Positions 1 through 12,757 of a stretch of DNA of 64,000 nucleotides are shown one piece after another. The first letter of the stretch is position 1; the number at the start of each line of letters is the position of its first letter. Source of the stretch: Acanthochlamys bracteata (Eukaryota > Streptophyta > Magnoliopsida > Pandanales > Velloziaceae). Made by a program: the position numbers and the translations under genes. The notes under the pieces were generated by a model. The model ran no database searches, was not told the DNA's origin, and saw only the letters and a program-made list of their open reading frames with translations. The stretch lies in NCBI GenBank assembly GCA_019914995.1, contig CM034135.1, positions 3,102,501 through 3,166,500 of the forward strand, read 5' to 3'.

Positions 1-55
1 AGTCAAAAGTTTTACATAATTCTCAAATTTGCAATCAGCTGAGAGAGCCGGAATA

Positions 56-215
56 TATATGCTGTAATGTTGAAATGAAAAATGTGAATGCATGAATTTT
101 TCTTGTGTAAGTTGTGATGTTGTAATGAAAAATGTGAATGAAGGAATGAATGCTGTAATGCAGTCATATGTAAGATAAAAAATGTTGTAATGGTGTAATA
201 TTGTATAAGTTGTAA
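56..215. repeat. imperfect short tandem repeat
   Basis: Several degenerate copies of a unit containing gtaatg and aaaatgtgaatg recur with insertions between them. It lies just upstream of the copia remnant. No coding content is visible. Confidence 0.5.
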
Positions 216-319
216 ATGAGTGTCAAATATTCAATGAGTTATTATGTGTAAATAAATTATATACTGTATTTTATTTCTAACAGCATGCAGGAAGTCTTAT
301 AAGACATAAGACGAAAAAA

Positions 320-1819
320 AATTATGAATGAAGAGATGAAGTACTTACAAAACAATGAAATTTGGAAACATTGATCTTCTCCAGTAAAGAAAGTAGTTGA
401 ATAACGATACTGTGAAATATTATGAAATATAACGCAGATGGTACAATTGAACGCTTCAAGACAAGATTTGTACGTTTCAAGGCAAAATTGGTAGTAAAAA
501 TGTACACTAAAACCTATAAAATCCACTATACACACTAGGCACCTGTAGATATAAGTAACACAATTCGAATCTTATTGTTTTTTTTTAGTTGTGATTATTG
601 CAGCAATTTGATGTGCAAAACTCATTTCTATACATTGAATTGATTGAAGAATTTATATGAATGTTTCACCATAGATATGTTATGAGAAATTCACAGTTAG
701 AATGTGTGTAAACTAAAGAAATCACGTTATGCAATGAAGCAATCTCCAAAATTATGGTTTGAGAAATTCATAAAGCCTATAATAGCATTTTGTTACCATC
801 TAGAATTCAAATTGCACTTTACTTCTGATTATAAATATATGGCAAAATCACTGCACTTAATATTATATATAATGACATGCTCGTTATAGAAAATTATTTG
901 AAAAAAAATATTATAAGATTACTTATTTAGAAAATTTGAAATGAATGATATTGGTCTACTGAAATATTTTTTTGGAATCGAAATGTTCCGATCTAAGAAT
1001 GAAATCTTTATGACTCAACAAAAATATGCCTTCATCTTTTTAGAAAAAACCGATATGTCTACATGTTAATCAATTGATGCGTCAATTAAAGAAAGTCTAA
1101 GATTGCGTATTGAGGCTATTCAGCTAAAAGCTAATGAAGAAAAATATCAGAGACTTCTATGAAGGTTACTATATACGTAGCGCATACAAAATTGACTCTT
1201 TCTATGTATTAGATATTGTTAACCAATTTATGCATGCTCTTGAAGAGTAACATATGAATACAGTGATGAATAATTAGAGATATATGAAGTCAGCTCCTTA
1301 AAAGAAAATTTTATTCATAAAAAATATGAATTATCAAATTTTAATGTGTAGATTGATGATGATTAGGCTGATCTAGATGATTCACTTCACATTATTTTAT
1401 CCTTGCGGACGATAAGTTATATGGAGAAACAAAAAATACAATATTATTTCAAGCTCAAATACAAAAGCTAAATTTAGAGATTTAACATTTGGACTTTGTG
1501 AAGCATTATAATTAAAACTTCTTCCGAAACATTTTGAGTTTTGCACTTAAGTAATCGATTCGATTATATTTGTGATAATAAAACAGCATGTGGTCTATTA
1601 CATAATCTAATCTAATATGATCGCACAATATATGTTAAGCTATACAGATTTTTTATTAAGAAAAAATTGGATGAAAAAATCCTAAAGTAATCTATGATTC
1701 GATTAGAAGATTAGTTAGTCAAAATTCTCATCAAGGTAGCTTTAGAACATATATTTTTAAAGTTTTTAAACAAATTGAGTGTGTATGTGTGATATTTATA
1801 CACCAACGATGAAAGAGAG
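320..1819 (+). mobile_element. degenerate Ty1/copia retrotransposon, RT to RNase H part
   Basis: Translated plus-strand pieces, interrupted by many stops and frameshifts, follow the order of a copia polyprotein. First comes the pre-RT stretch (around 325-500, with an EMK..NEIW-like start and an NADGTIER-like segment). Then the start of RT (around 598-660, resembling QLDVKNAFL), a CKLKKSRYAMKQSPK segment (around 706-760), a LKYFFGIEMFRSKN segment (around 955-1000), the QFMH..EE region (around 1220-1260), and an RNase H piece with CDNKTA and YDRTIYVK-like residues (around 1570-1650). Gag, protease and most of integrase are not seen. The element is long dead. The call rests on motif order rather than on any open frame. 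Confidence 0.8.
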
Positions 1820-1965
1820 TGTTAAAAAATCATATAAGTGTAAGGATTCTAGTCAAATTAGATAGTTTTCTAATTTAGATGGACTTGTACTCTATATATA
1901 TTACATCTCTTCCATTGAGAGCTAATATTAAGTAATATCAGCTTGTGAATTGAACTTTTAATTGG
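1820..1965 (+). mobile_element. probable 3' LTR remnant of the copia element
   Basis: A purine-rich run (gatgaaagagag) is followed by tgtta, as at a polypurine tract/LTR junction. The stretch after it contains a TATA-like ctatatatatt and a short pyrimidine run, as in compact copia LTRs. The right end is approximate and no matching 5' LTR is in the window. Confidence 0.55.
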
Positions 1966-2400
1966 TTTGACAGGAAAGACTGATAACGATGTTCACCAGC
2001 TAGTGTTTCCAATCTTTCCTTCCAAGATTTTCTACTGCAGTTTGCAAGAAATATGCAAAGTTATCCTAATTGTTTGCTGGTACGATCATTTTTTTTCAGA
2101 AAAAACATGGAACAATCGTCAAGTTAATATGTTCTAGAAGTTGTATTGCATTAGGTAACTGTTTCAATATTTCATACAACTAATGCCTATGAATACTTCC
2201 ACTCCAAGTATATGTGCGCATCAGGTAATTAACCAGCACTCCATTGCATTCCATTGACATGCATTTCTCTAAAATCATAATTAAATTAGAAACTCTCCAA
2301 CGTTCAGTTTAAAATCTGCATTTCAGATAATTTTCTATTATTGTAAATCAACTTCGTGAGTTATATAATTATTACCAGGGACGTAACTGATTGAACTTTT

Positions 2401-3585
2401 TTGCAGCTTCAAATAACGTTCGTGCTTGAAAACCTTAGAGGAAAACGGCGATTGTACATCAGGGACTCCTTGAATAGAGGCCAACTCCTTTTCATTGTTT
2501 CCCACCCCTGCAAAGAGTCATACCTGAAGGTTCCAAATCCATTGAGACAGTTGGAGCACTTACTATTTTCAAAGCTAAGGTAACCTAACAGTTTCACCGC
2601 AAAGGCGTTACAAGGCTTTGTGTATATTTCTTTAATGTTAACCAATTAATTTTTGATGAAAAGAATTTATAGGACTACAATGCATCAGTAGAATTCACTG
2701 TGCGCCATTCCTAGTTCAGTCCAATTCAGACGCAATCATTCATAGATCTAGAAGCCCCGACCAGATTGTTCATTCTGGATCAATCAAGAAGCATGCTCAG
2801 AACTGGAAGGCCGAAATTTTGGTTCTGCACACTTACCTCTGGTGGATGACAGGAGCCAAGATGAGCATTCTGTAATTCTTCCTTCCAACAATTATAGTAT
2901 ACAATATTGGTTTTAATTTCTTAATAACAACAATCATGTCTAACTGAGTTTCTTCTGTAATCTTTCATTCAAGGATGAAGTGAAGAAGATTGAGGAGCTG
3001 GTGGGCCTGAAGATGCCTATAGGTTAGCATTGGGGTCAATGCTTAAGTGGGTGCAGAAGAAACAGGGATCCTAAAAAGAGTAGGTGCTCTTCACCAACAG
3101 GTCGCCGTTGCATGAAAGGTATATAAATTAAGTTGTACAATCATTAGATAGACCTGATTTACAAAGTAGCCCATAAGGTGCCTAATCATGGGTTTTAAAA
3201 CAACTGAAATAGAATGGAATATTTGGTTGTGGTAAATTCAGAAGTTATGAATGGGGAGGTGAACCAGGAGGCAACTGCTACAACGAGACGTTACCTATCA
3301 ATGACACAAACTGCTGGGATTTTCGATCCAGCAAGACTATAATAATGCAAGTCACCGGCAAAGTCCTCAGCAGCGCAAAATGGTTGCCGATCATGTTATT
3401 GAACATCACACAACTATCTGAATACCGCAAAGACGGGCACACATCCTTCTACAAGAAGCACTGGACACCAGTGGCACCAGAGCAACTGGCAAATCCAAGA
3501 ACCTTTGCTGAATGTGTCCTGATACTTGGAATGATTTTATATTCAAAGTTGTTCTTCCCTGGAGAAAGGAATCATAGAAGTTAAA
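2401..3585 (+). pseudogene. TBL pseudogene, ESK1/TBL29-like
   Basis: Four blocks match consecutive TBL exons. The first (from 2407) resembles LRGKR..DSLNR, with the GDS glycine changed to arginine. The second (about 2672-2870) begins DYNASVEF, then shifts frame before [18 protein letters not shown]. The third (about 2971-3110) resembles a ..LGSMLKWVQK exon and carries stops. The fourth (from about 3241) reads EWGGEPGGNCYNETLPI and [21 protein letters not shown], then AEC. The DxxHWCLPG catalytic motif that should follow is deleted and out of frame. The GGEPGGNCYNET signature points to the TBL28/29/30 side of the family, unlike the other TBL genes here. No first exon (membrane anchor plus PMR5N domain) was found. 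Members of this group O-acetylate xylan in the Golgi; this copy cannot. Confidence 0.85.
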
Positions 3586-4304
3586 ACAACAATTTAAGTA
3601 CGCATCGATGTAGCTATATATGTTCATGGGCTCGTTTGACTGTAGTTGTCAGCCAAGCAGAAACGCAGATTAGAATACACTTGCACTTTTGGCAATCTGA
3701 GTATGCGAAAAAAAGTAATTTGTCAATTCATTAAGATGACAATAAACAGTTTCACAAAGTACATTACTGCTTTGCAGCACTACTACTATGTCTTACTCTG
3801 CATCCGATTAAATATAAATGTGATGATATTTTGGTTTAAAAGTAATATATGTATATAGTATGATTAATTGATGAAGAAGAATGGAATCCTAGGCTTCTTG
3901 GCTAGCTAGCAACAAGAGAGAGAAGTAGTCTTTCTTTTTAAGCAAAACGAGAACAAAGTTTTGATTAAGCAGACAACAAGTTGGTACTCTGGATTCCTTA
4001 ATATCACTAAATAATGAAATCTTTATCACTAGCAAAATCTTTCGTGCTTTCTCTCACCACTACTTAGGGCATATTTCAATTTACCCGAACTCTAGTTAAA
4101 TCCATCAAATTTAGAATTTTCGTGAATTCACATATTTTATATTATAAAAAAATTCAGAATTGTAATTCCGTATGAATTTCTATTTTTGTTTAAGTTTTAT
4201 TCTCTTATTTTACGTGTTTTGAGATAGAGTTTTTTTTTTCACTTACAATTTATTTTTAAAAATAATCGACATAAAATATGAACTCTATTTTCAATTCATT
4301 TTAA

Positions 4305-4812
4305 AAAATAATTCAAAAATATAAAAATTGAACTTTGCTTTTAACTTATTTTTCAACAAATTTTATTTTTTATTTTTTGTTTCTGTAAAATTCCGTTATG
4401 AACATTTAAAACAAGTATTTAATTACTAAATGATGACCAATACTATTACCTAGCTAGTAGTTGTCTTTTATCTCTCAAAGCCATAGCATTTCAAATAGAT
4501 CAAAAGTAAGAGAGCGAGTCTCAAGTGCTCATATCGATACTACAATTGGCAAAGGACTTTTTACCATTTCAAAAAATAATTAAAATATAAAAATTAAATT
4601 TCATTTCTAATTATTTTTTAACAAATTTTATTTTATTTTTTTATTTTTATAAAATTCAGTTATGAATATTTAAATACGTACTTAATTACCAACTGATAAC
4701 CAATACTATTTTTTTATCTCTCTGAGCCGTAGCATTTCAAATAGCTCAAAACTAAGAGAGCGAGTCTCAAGTGCTCGCATCGGTACTACAATTTGCAAAG
4801 GACTTTTTACCA
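4305..4812 (+). repeat. direct tandem duplication, unit about 250 bp
   Basis: Two consecutive diverged copies, roughly 4305-4568 and 4569-4812. Each starts with an AT-rich stretch, passes through an accaatactatt segment and ends in agagagcgagtctcaagtgc, a variable part and caaaggactttttacca. Substitutions and small indels separate the copies, so the duplication is not recent. Confidence 0.8.
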
Positions 4813-7572
4813 TAACAGCTTAGCTAGAACGAAACTCCTAGGCTCCTATACATCTGAAATATCGCCACAATTCAGGCATTGTGCAACTTCTATGAAGCTG
4901 GTGCAATCTCAAGATTACTCAGCAGTATAATTTTTCTGTAATTATTACCGTAAACACGATCAACCGTAGTTGTTTGCTTTCTATTATTTCTACTAACTAA
5001 TGAGAATACATGTAATATACAAGAGAGGCTGATTTCAACGAAGTTACATTACTACATTTTTTTTTGCTCGGCCGCTTTCAGTGGCTGCCACTTATTTCAA
5101 ACATGTACATATACAGGTCAGCAGTTGGTAGGTATAATCAGTTATCATTATGCTTGAAATTTCTTCACACATTGTCATCTTCACATTGTCATTTAATTTG
5201 CTAGTTAGTTCTTTATTTTCCAAACTACTAATGAAATATATATGCATATGAATATATAGTTCAATAATAGTGACATATCACAAGTTACGAGATTTCAAAT
5301 GTTATCATTATCTACATGAAACTATATACCCACTTGTATTTAGAAATTAATTTTGATTACATACCGATGGCAGCATGGTCTATTCAAAGGCATTGCTAAA
5401 ATTCATAGGGGTCCCCATAGGGGGATGGTGAAATTTTGGTGGAAGAGAAGGATTGAAAGCAAAGTTATCATTGAATTGAAAGCTTTGCTCGTACCAACTT
5501 GCATTCAGTCAGACATTAAAAAGAGAGGAAAAGAAAAGAAATTAACATTTCGATATTAATGTTATTGTGGAGGAATATATAAGAGCGATTGGATCGAGAG
5601 ATCGGAGAAAAGACTGAAAGTGGGAAAAAGCATAAATTATAATGCGAGGACTAAAATCTGTCTCAAACAAGTTGCCTGTTTTTTTAAGAATTTTTATGCA
5701 CCAAGTTGACATTATAAAGCTCAAGTTGCACCAAAGCCAGGCTGCTAGCTCCTGCTGCTGATGATCCTTTACCTCAACAAAAAATCTTGTTTTAAGTAAC
5801 CTCAACGAATCTTCATCATGTCATTGAGGAGCAAACAAGACTAGCTAGGTTGGGCAAAAAAACAATTAAAGAAATTTCCTTTCATATTTGCTGAACAAAA
5901 ATGCTCTCTTTCTAGAATCTCAAGAACATAAAAGAAGACATGTTGTATAGATATCCTTCACTAGTGAATAGATATCCTTCAGTCTACAGTACTCATGTTG
6001 TTCTTATATATGAAGTAGCATAGATCTCAAGCGCAATGAACGTAAGGAAAGCATACAGAAAATTAAAAAAAATTCTACAGTAGAGTTTCTTAATAATCTT
6101 ATAGTTAAAAGTCTTCTGCAAGCTTATTATCAATGTAGTAAAGATTATATTCAAGAATTACATGAGAAGCAAAACAAATACATTAAGCTTCTTAAAAACT
6201 AACAAGAACAACTATATAATCATCGTTGCTGAATTCGCATACTCGAATCTTAGTAGTTATTCCTGTGTTGCCACGGCAGGGCGCTGTTGGTTTCGTTCTA
6301 GAGATCATTCGATTTTCTTTCTGATATATTTATCTGACAAGCTTACATGTATACCATTTTCTAGAGATTGCGTGGAACTTTTTGCTCTAGATATTTCATA
6401 TATATTGTGCCTATGTAGCACATACAAATAATAATCGTCTCAACATTGCTAGAATGTCTCTCTCATGTGACTCGATTATTGTGGAGCATCAAAAGTAATG
6501 CTGCAAGCATGTTTATAGCTATTGTATATATGTAAGTGCGCTGCTATTTAGATATGTCTACATGAACTCAGATTGTTTAGCGGCCTTATGTCACAAAGAA
6601 AGGATTTTTAAGGTGAAGTTTTCAGATCTTAAGATATTTAAATTGTCTTGTTTTTCAGCTTCAGGTGATCTATCAGGCTTCTGCTTATCTAGTATTCGAA
6701 CTTTCTTTTCTGCATTATACGTATAAGTGTAACGTCTTTGCTTACTTCAATTGATGTTTATTGATTGATTCAATTCCATATGTACTACATATGTTCAACT
6801 TGGCTGTTAAATATGCACAAATGTTGATGGATTTGAATTTGAAGCTTCTACCAGATCTTTAGACTGTGCTGTATGCTTCTGTATCTCCTTTGAGAAATAA
6901 TTCATTCAAGAAAAATGGTCAAATATTGTATTAACAACAGAAAGACATTGAAGTTGAAGTTGGTATACATGTATCTTTAATTAAGGATTTCAAAATGAAA
7001 ATTGAATGAGATGCATGAAAATTATGTAAAAATTTAGAACTTGAGTTAACCCGCATGGCTAATAAACCTGAAAATCCATGATTGAACATTATTAAATTCT
7101 GCTTTAGTCAAATCTAATTAATATTGACAGTGCAATTTGCAAACACCAATGTTTCAAATTGTAGGCATATCTTTTCATAAGCAATCTTCTCTGTTCAGTT
7201 TTTTCTGATATGAAATTCAATCTCCATTTCGGTGGATTTGTTAAATTTTGTTCTGTGTTTCCAGAGAACAGGAACAATATATACAAATGAAAGAAAAATT
7301 CAATCTCTTTGCAAAATATTTATAAATAAATCAAGGAAAGGAAAAGACATATAATTGATATAGTAATGAGCATATACAGCTCTGTAATTTACAAATATGC
7401 TGTGATTTATGAACCAATCAGGTTTAATTAAGCAATTTGGAGACTATTCACATTCAAATCAGGGCTAATACTTCCAGAATGTAATTAAGGAAAAATGCTT
7501 TGGCACAACTCAGATTGTTTCCCTGCACTCAAGCTACCTTAGCAAATTGTTGCCGAAAACATATGTTTCTCC

Positions 7573-7618
7573 AAAAAAAAAAAAAAAACAAATAAATAAA
7601 TAAAATAAAATAAAATAA
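7573..7618. repeat. poly-A / (ATAAA)n low-complexity run
   Basis: About 16 A residues followed by repeated aataaataaa and ataaa units. It could be the tail of an old retroposon, but no body was recognised next to it. Confidence 0.6.
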
Positions 7619-7847
7619 CATAGATTCAATTAACTTAATACAAAAGAAGTTTTAATTTAATCATGATGACCAAACCTGATTACAGAATTTTAATTTATAC
7701 TCAACTTAGTTAATTACTAAAACTTTTTTTTTTATAATACTATGTCAAGATCAGCCATATTTCCGAGTTGAATATGTTGAATAGAGAGAAAGAGAGAATG
7801 ATAGGAAGTTCACTAGTAGAGGAACTAGCTTGAAAATCATTGTGATG

Positions 7848-8468
7848 CTATGATCCGGCGGTGCTAATACGGCGAGCAAGATCTTCAGCAACCCGCGCAA
7901 GTGACTGAAGATTGCACCGGACAATGGTATCAACAAACGCTCTAGTCTCGTCTCTAGTGTTTCCTTCTGGCACGTCAACGACGTACGATTCCACTACAAC
8001 AGTTGTTGTTCCTCTCTCGTGCAACGTCGTCACCGACCGGTAGTTCGCTAGCCTGTGTTCTCCACCGATAACGCTGAAACTTATAACATGTCTTTCTTCA
8101 TCAAGTATCTCCAGCCGTTCTTGACTTGTCGAAGCCGGTAGACCCGAAACAACTCGTACTTCTCTTACCGTGCCTACTTCACCGTCTCCGTGCAACAGGC
8201 AGCAGTCTTTGATAAAGTTTTTGTATAACTGCGGTTGATCGAAGCGGCGGATGACTGACCACACGGTGGAGATTGGTGATGAGATTTCTTGTATTACTGC
8301 AGAGCAGCACTGTGTCTCTCCAGTTGCGTTGTGCTCGTGGTGGTGTGCGACAGGTTCCGGTAGATCGTGTGCCGTGCACCGTTGTGTTGCGCATCCTGCC
8401 ATGCCAATCCTGCTCGTCAACTTCAGCAACTGCTTCTCGGCAGATGGCTTTGGATAGACGCAAGGCAT
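7848..8468 (-). CDS. PYL: ABA receptor, PYR/PYL/RCAR family, PYL4/5/6 type
   Basis: Single-exon gene of 206 residues, the usual length and intronless form of the PYL4-6 subfamily. These soluble START/Bet v I fold proteins bind abscisic acid and then inhibit clade A PP2C phosphatases, releasing SnRK2 kinases in the nucleus and cytosol. Visible features: a variable N-terminus of about 55 residues rich in His and Cys, [15 protein letters not shown] at about 69-83, the ABA carboxylate lysine in FIKDC (K87), the gate loop SGLPA (108-112), [17 protein letters not shown] (118-133), the latch GEHRL (136-140), NYRSVTTLH (142-150), and a C-terminal helix from [13 protein letters not shown]. All gate and latch residues are intact, so it should be functional. 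The start is the first ATG of the frame. A telo-box-like AAACCCTAG lies at 8520-8528 upstream. The exact number (4, 5 or 6) cannot be assigned. Confidence 0.95.
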   Translation of the reverse strand: MPCVYPKPSAEKQLLKLTSRIGMAGCATQRCTAHDLPEPVAHHHEHNATGETQCCSAVIQEISSPISTVWSVIRRFDQPQLYKNFIKDCCLLHGDGEVGTVREVRVVSGLPASTSQERLEILDEERHVISFSVIGGEHRLANYRSVTTLHERGTTTVVVESYVVDVPEGNTRDETRAFVDTIVRCNLQSLARVAEDLARRISTAGS

Positions 8469-9706
8469 GGTTTTAGTACAAGAGGTAATATTTTCAAGAA
8501 GAACAAACTACAAGAAGAAAAACCCTAGCGCTAGTGGAGATTGTTATTGAGAGGAGAATGGTCAGAGTATAAAGTGGAGTTGAAATTCAATGGAATTGAT
8601 GATCTTTATTTTCTTAGTGGGAGATGGATTTTTTTATGGGGGATTTTGAGACGAAAACAGGAAATAAAGCAAGCAAATTGGAGTTGTTTATTAGAGAAAA
8701 AGTTTTTGTTTGCATTGCATGGGTGGAGATTGGAAGCTTTTTCTCTCAGCGAGGTGGGGTTTTCACTTTCCAGTGGGCTTAACATTCATGTGTAATAGGG
8801 GAAACCAAAAAGCTATCATTTTCCTTCTGTTAACATCACAACAGGGAACAGCTTAGCAACTTGCTTTCATCGGATATTTTCATTATGTTTAGAACCGAAA
8901 TGTCCCGACTCTCCTGAGAAAAGAATTTAGTATATTTTTTCTTTTGAAATTTGTTACTTCGAACGGTCCATATTGAATTGTCATTACTAGAGATACAAAT
9001 AATTTCACACAGACTATGTGCTTATTAGAACGTTGGCTAAATAAAAATTTGTCATTACGTGTTCTTATTCAATATAAAAATATGATATATATCTCCGTAA
9101 GAATATGAAAATTAATTATATCTGACATACTACTTAATCATGAAGAAAACTAGTTTTTATCTGGTGTCTGTTCCGATCAAAATATAAATATTCTATTTTT
9201 AATGTGAAATAAGACTAGAAGATGAATCCGATTGGAGTTGAGGACGAGAAGAAGTGGTTAAAGAGAATTTGAAAAATGTCTCGTAAGAGATTATAATAAT
9301 GTAAATTTATCTCTTAGTTTTATAATAAAATAAAACAAATTGGCAAGTTGTGTTTTGATTAAACGGCACGAGAAGGCAACTTGGACGTGGGAACGCGAAG
9401 GACTGGGATTTGAGTACTGCAAGTGGGAGGGATAGGACAGTCCAGAACCAGCTAGCCTCCATGATTTGCATTGCAGTGCCAGTGCCAAACAACTTGCGAA
9501 CGCCATGAAGATCCTCTTCAACTACATTCACAAAAATGCTTTTTTCTAACAAATAATTGGGCTTTCATCAGGTGATGTACTTAAATGATCGAAGTCTTAG
9601 CCCATCAAGCCCATTTCCTATTTTATACAACAAGGAAATAAATTAAAGAACACCCAACTATACGTCTCTGCGGAACCATAAACATTGACAAGAAGAACAA
9701 GAAAAC
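8469..9706. other. PYL upstream region and intergenic DNA
   Basis: No supported gene. An 81-codon minus-strand frame at about 9307-9552 was not recognised. The stretch next to PYL carries the telo-box-like motif noted under that gene. Confidence 0.5.
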
Positions 9707-10026
9707 TTGGAAACTACTACAATATCATTGCAACAGTTCCAATGTTTCAGTGCCAGTTTTCTGCTTGATCTGACTGTCGTTGGTTTACTTCATGGCTTCT
9801 ATACGTGCTCCGTCAGAGAACAGCGTTGGAGAAGTAGTAGAAGAGAGCAGGAAATCCGCATGTGTGATGTGTTTTCATGGAGATGCATTTATGATGATTC
9901 CACACATCTTCTCTACTCTGGATTGAAATGTTCGTCTCTGAACGATGAAATCGCGTCTGAGAAATTTGGCAGGGTTGATTCCAGGTACCGGAACTTGCTG
10001 GCGACCCCATGGTTGTGATTTACCAA
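9707..10026 (+). pseudogene. orphan first exon of a TBL gene
   Basis: The frame carries the PMR5N/TBL domain start: CDVFSWRCIYDDSTHLLYSG, then LNDEIASEKFGRVDSRYRN. This is close to the first exon of the TBL gene at 12758 ([27 protein letters not shown]). The conserved [12 protein letters not shown] end is destroyed by a frameshift: the DNA still reads gcgaccccatggttgtgattt followed by a GTAATA donor-like site at about 10027. Conserved Cys and Gly residues are replaced (FSGRW became FSWRC). There is no good ATG upstream and none of exons 2-5 appears in the following 2.7 kb. It is a decayed partial duplicate from the local TBL expansion. Confidence 0.85.
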
Positions 10027-12650
10027 GGTAATATTGCTAATTACTCCACATATACATACGTACCCACGTCATACATTCATGAAACGGTATGTATCCACGT
10101 ATGTATCTATCTATCTACCTGTAAGTATTTGTGCATGTATGTACGTTCTAAATGGCGAAAGCATGCTCTGGAAGCCCTTGTAGATCAATCAATAATAATA
10201 ACTGGTGTTACGTATATCGATATTAGACTGTGTAACAAATTAATTAGTTGCTAGCTTAATGATTGGACCTTTGAGGTCCTTCACAGGATAGGGCCCAGAC
10301 AGAGTCCATGTCCGGTTCTCTCGAGCTGGCATTTACCTTAACCGGGTCCCATGTTGAGCCCACTGGCAAAGTTTGTGCGTTATAATTAATCACTCAATGA
10401 CTGTATTAATGTGGGGAAACTAATTTTCTGGTCAGCTGTTAGGGGACCAAATTAAAGATGTTAAATGAATGTTAACAGTGTCAATACATAACAACTCCGA
10501 TTTTTACATGTTTTGATTGGATCCTCTATGAATGATCTTCGCAGCTAATTGATGCATGTGACAGAGATGAGATTAGATATTTCACTATCATGGTGTGGGG
10601 TTCAATGATCGTTCACTTATTAGAAAAATGCCATGAAAGCTTTCCCATCGGAACAAACTAACATGGTCTAGTAATTATAAAATGTAATAAAATAAATGAC
10701 TAGAGAATACTGACATCCCATGCGATTTGTCCCATTAATTGGCTCATAATGGAAGTGGTTAGCTTCTATATTACTTTTAAAAATCTACTGTATATATGAT
10801 AGATTAACACTATTTAGTCATTCGATCTTGAAGGAATTAATAGTGAAACAGAAATAAGGTTCTTTTCTTTTCAGATTCTGTTAAAAAAAACATAAACAAA
10901 CATGAATTTCGTTTTAATAAGGTCTGTCATTATTTCCTTTAGCTTCATAAAGGTTATATCCAATCGATCGGAATAGGAAGATGGACCAACTATAACTACT
11001 TGATGCTACATAACAGCTAACTAGACATGACCATCTTCCTTTGAGAACTCAGATGATTAACCAGATGTGATCGTCAACGCAATGACGCATTTATTCTCCT
11101 AGCTAGAAGCTGAATCTTATAGATTGTATTGCTTCATGTTTGTTTCCGTTGCTTCCAGAAAGCAAAGCAGTTAGAGCAACGGACTTAACCGAGTCCTGTA
11201 GAAGTGGGTGAGCGTCCCACTTTGCCGGCTTTAACATAAGCTAAAGAAGCTTTTGATGATTTAAAAGTAGTTTATAAGGACCACTGTTGTACTACCTGAC
11301 TTGTCTAAGGAGGTATCCTAAGTATGCATTCATTTTCAAAGGGATTGCGTATCTGAGATCCCGTATATATGGCACTGTCTACTAGATCCAAATCACTTGG
11401 TTTTTCAAAGATTACTGCTGCTGATCAGAGCCGTTTGAGCGTGACATGTTCTAAACTTGTGAGCTAATAAATTCAAAATCAATAAACTATTATATATAAA
11501 TCCATCTTGTATAATCTGTTAAATTCAAGCATAGAATGTGGGGTGCGACTTAGGGGGGAACACCAAAAGTACTATTGATTGTTGCCTAAACGCTGCATAA
11601 ATTTTCATACTGCGACGTTCATATTAGGTGGAAGAAAGACAGAAGAGAAAGCAGGTGCAACAATAACACAAAAAGCACTTGAGCAGGTATCTAATCTGCT
11701 ATATATACAAGAAACCATACCGCTTTTTGGGAAGAAGCTTTGGTGATTTTTTTTAAATAAATTTATTTTCTAAGTTTAAAAAAAAATAAAATTTAGACAT
11801 ATAAATTTAATACTTATAAATCATTTATTGTTTAAATTTAAAAAACTTAAAATATGTATATGTTTTTTATAGGATACTAGGAGTACGTTTTGAGATTGGG
11901 GTGAAAATGCATCCCAAACATGCTTGTAAGATCTGATTATCACACTAAAGAACTTATCAAATCTCTTACGATTTAGTATTCTCTATTTATAAGTACATAT
12001 TTATTTCAGCATTCAACCAATTTGGAACTAGTAAGAGGCTTGGGCTGTTAAATCTATCAAGCCATGATTCACTTGGCTCAACCCCAAAACAAATGGCTAA
12101 CGTATCTTCTAATTAGTTAGCTCATTTTTCACTTAATACTATTTCAGATCCATAGACTACTAATTTGGTTTTAATCTATCAAATTAGTCAGTATTTCATT
12201 CGGGCCACCGAGTGCTATACGTTATTAACCCAAAGCTAACTCAATTTGGAGGTCCAACGATGCTAAGTCTATATGTGACATTTGGAAATGCTTTTGAAAA
12301 AAAATTTCAAAATAAAGAATATGTTTATTTTTTTGAAAAATGAAAATTTATTTTTTACTTAAAAAATAATAATAATCAATAATAAAATCGTATGATGTAG
12401 AATTTTTTTTATACACTCTAAAATTTTTAAGAAATTCTTAAAATATTATAAAAATCTATAAAAAAATATAAAATAAAAGTTGAAATGAAAAGTAATAGAA
12501 AATCAAAACCAAACATGTCCTAATTAACTTTCAAACATCAGTACTCTAGCTTGTTTGTTTTCCGTTCCTCCTAACTCCTAACCACTCTTTCCCACCAAAC
12601 AAAATTCTGGATTAGAATACAAACTTCATCGCCCCACTTCTTCATTTTAA
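10027..12650. other. intergenic, no gene seen
   Basis: No coding exon or RNA was recognised. A MITE-like AT-rich block at roughly 12277-12521 is bounded by gacatttgg and ccaaacatgtc, but its inverted ends are imperfect. The remainder is ordinary AT-rich sequence. Confidence 0.5.
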
Positions 12651-12656
12651 CAAACT

Positions 12657-12668
12657 TTATATATATAA
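12657..12668 (+). promoter_or_regulatory. candidate TATA box of the TBL gene at 12758
   Basis: A tttatatatataaa-type run lies about 90-100 bp before the start codon, which would place transcription start near 12690 and leave a leader of about 70 nt. Position and sequence fit a plant core promoter; there is no other evidence. Confidence 0.55.
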
Positions 12669-12757
12669 ACGTAAACACACCACAAGCACACGTACATAGA
12701 ATCAACAGGAAGAGAAATCAATACATATATAGAGTGAAGATAGAAAAGTGATCGCCG

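Larger units (their letters stand above)
3586..7847. other. intergenic, no gene seen
   Basis: AT-rich DNA with short random open frames on both strands and no recognisable domain. It contains a roughly 250-bp direct duplication (4305-4812, listed separately) and a poly-A/ATAAA stretch near 7573. Confidence 0.6.

Noticed and set aside
9307-9552. Minus-strand frame of 81 codons with an orderly looking sequence (HGVRKLFGTGTAMQI, LPLAVLKSQSFAFPRP)
   Set aside because: I could not match it to any family and no neighbouring exons were seen. BLASTP would decide; a plant hit would make it a gene relic.
10270-11240. GC-richer patches (near 10281-10380 and 11180-11240) considered as tRNA or snRNA
   Set aside because: No cloverleaf, no GGTTCGANNCC box and no U-snRNA core motifs were found.
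11336-11372. A tcaaagggattgcgt stretch resembling the start of miR393
   Set aside because: Only about two thirds of positions match and no complementary star arm lies within the neighbouring few hundred bases.
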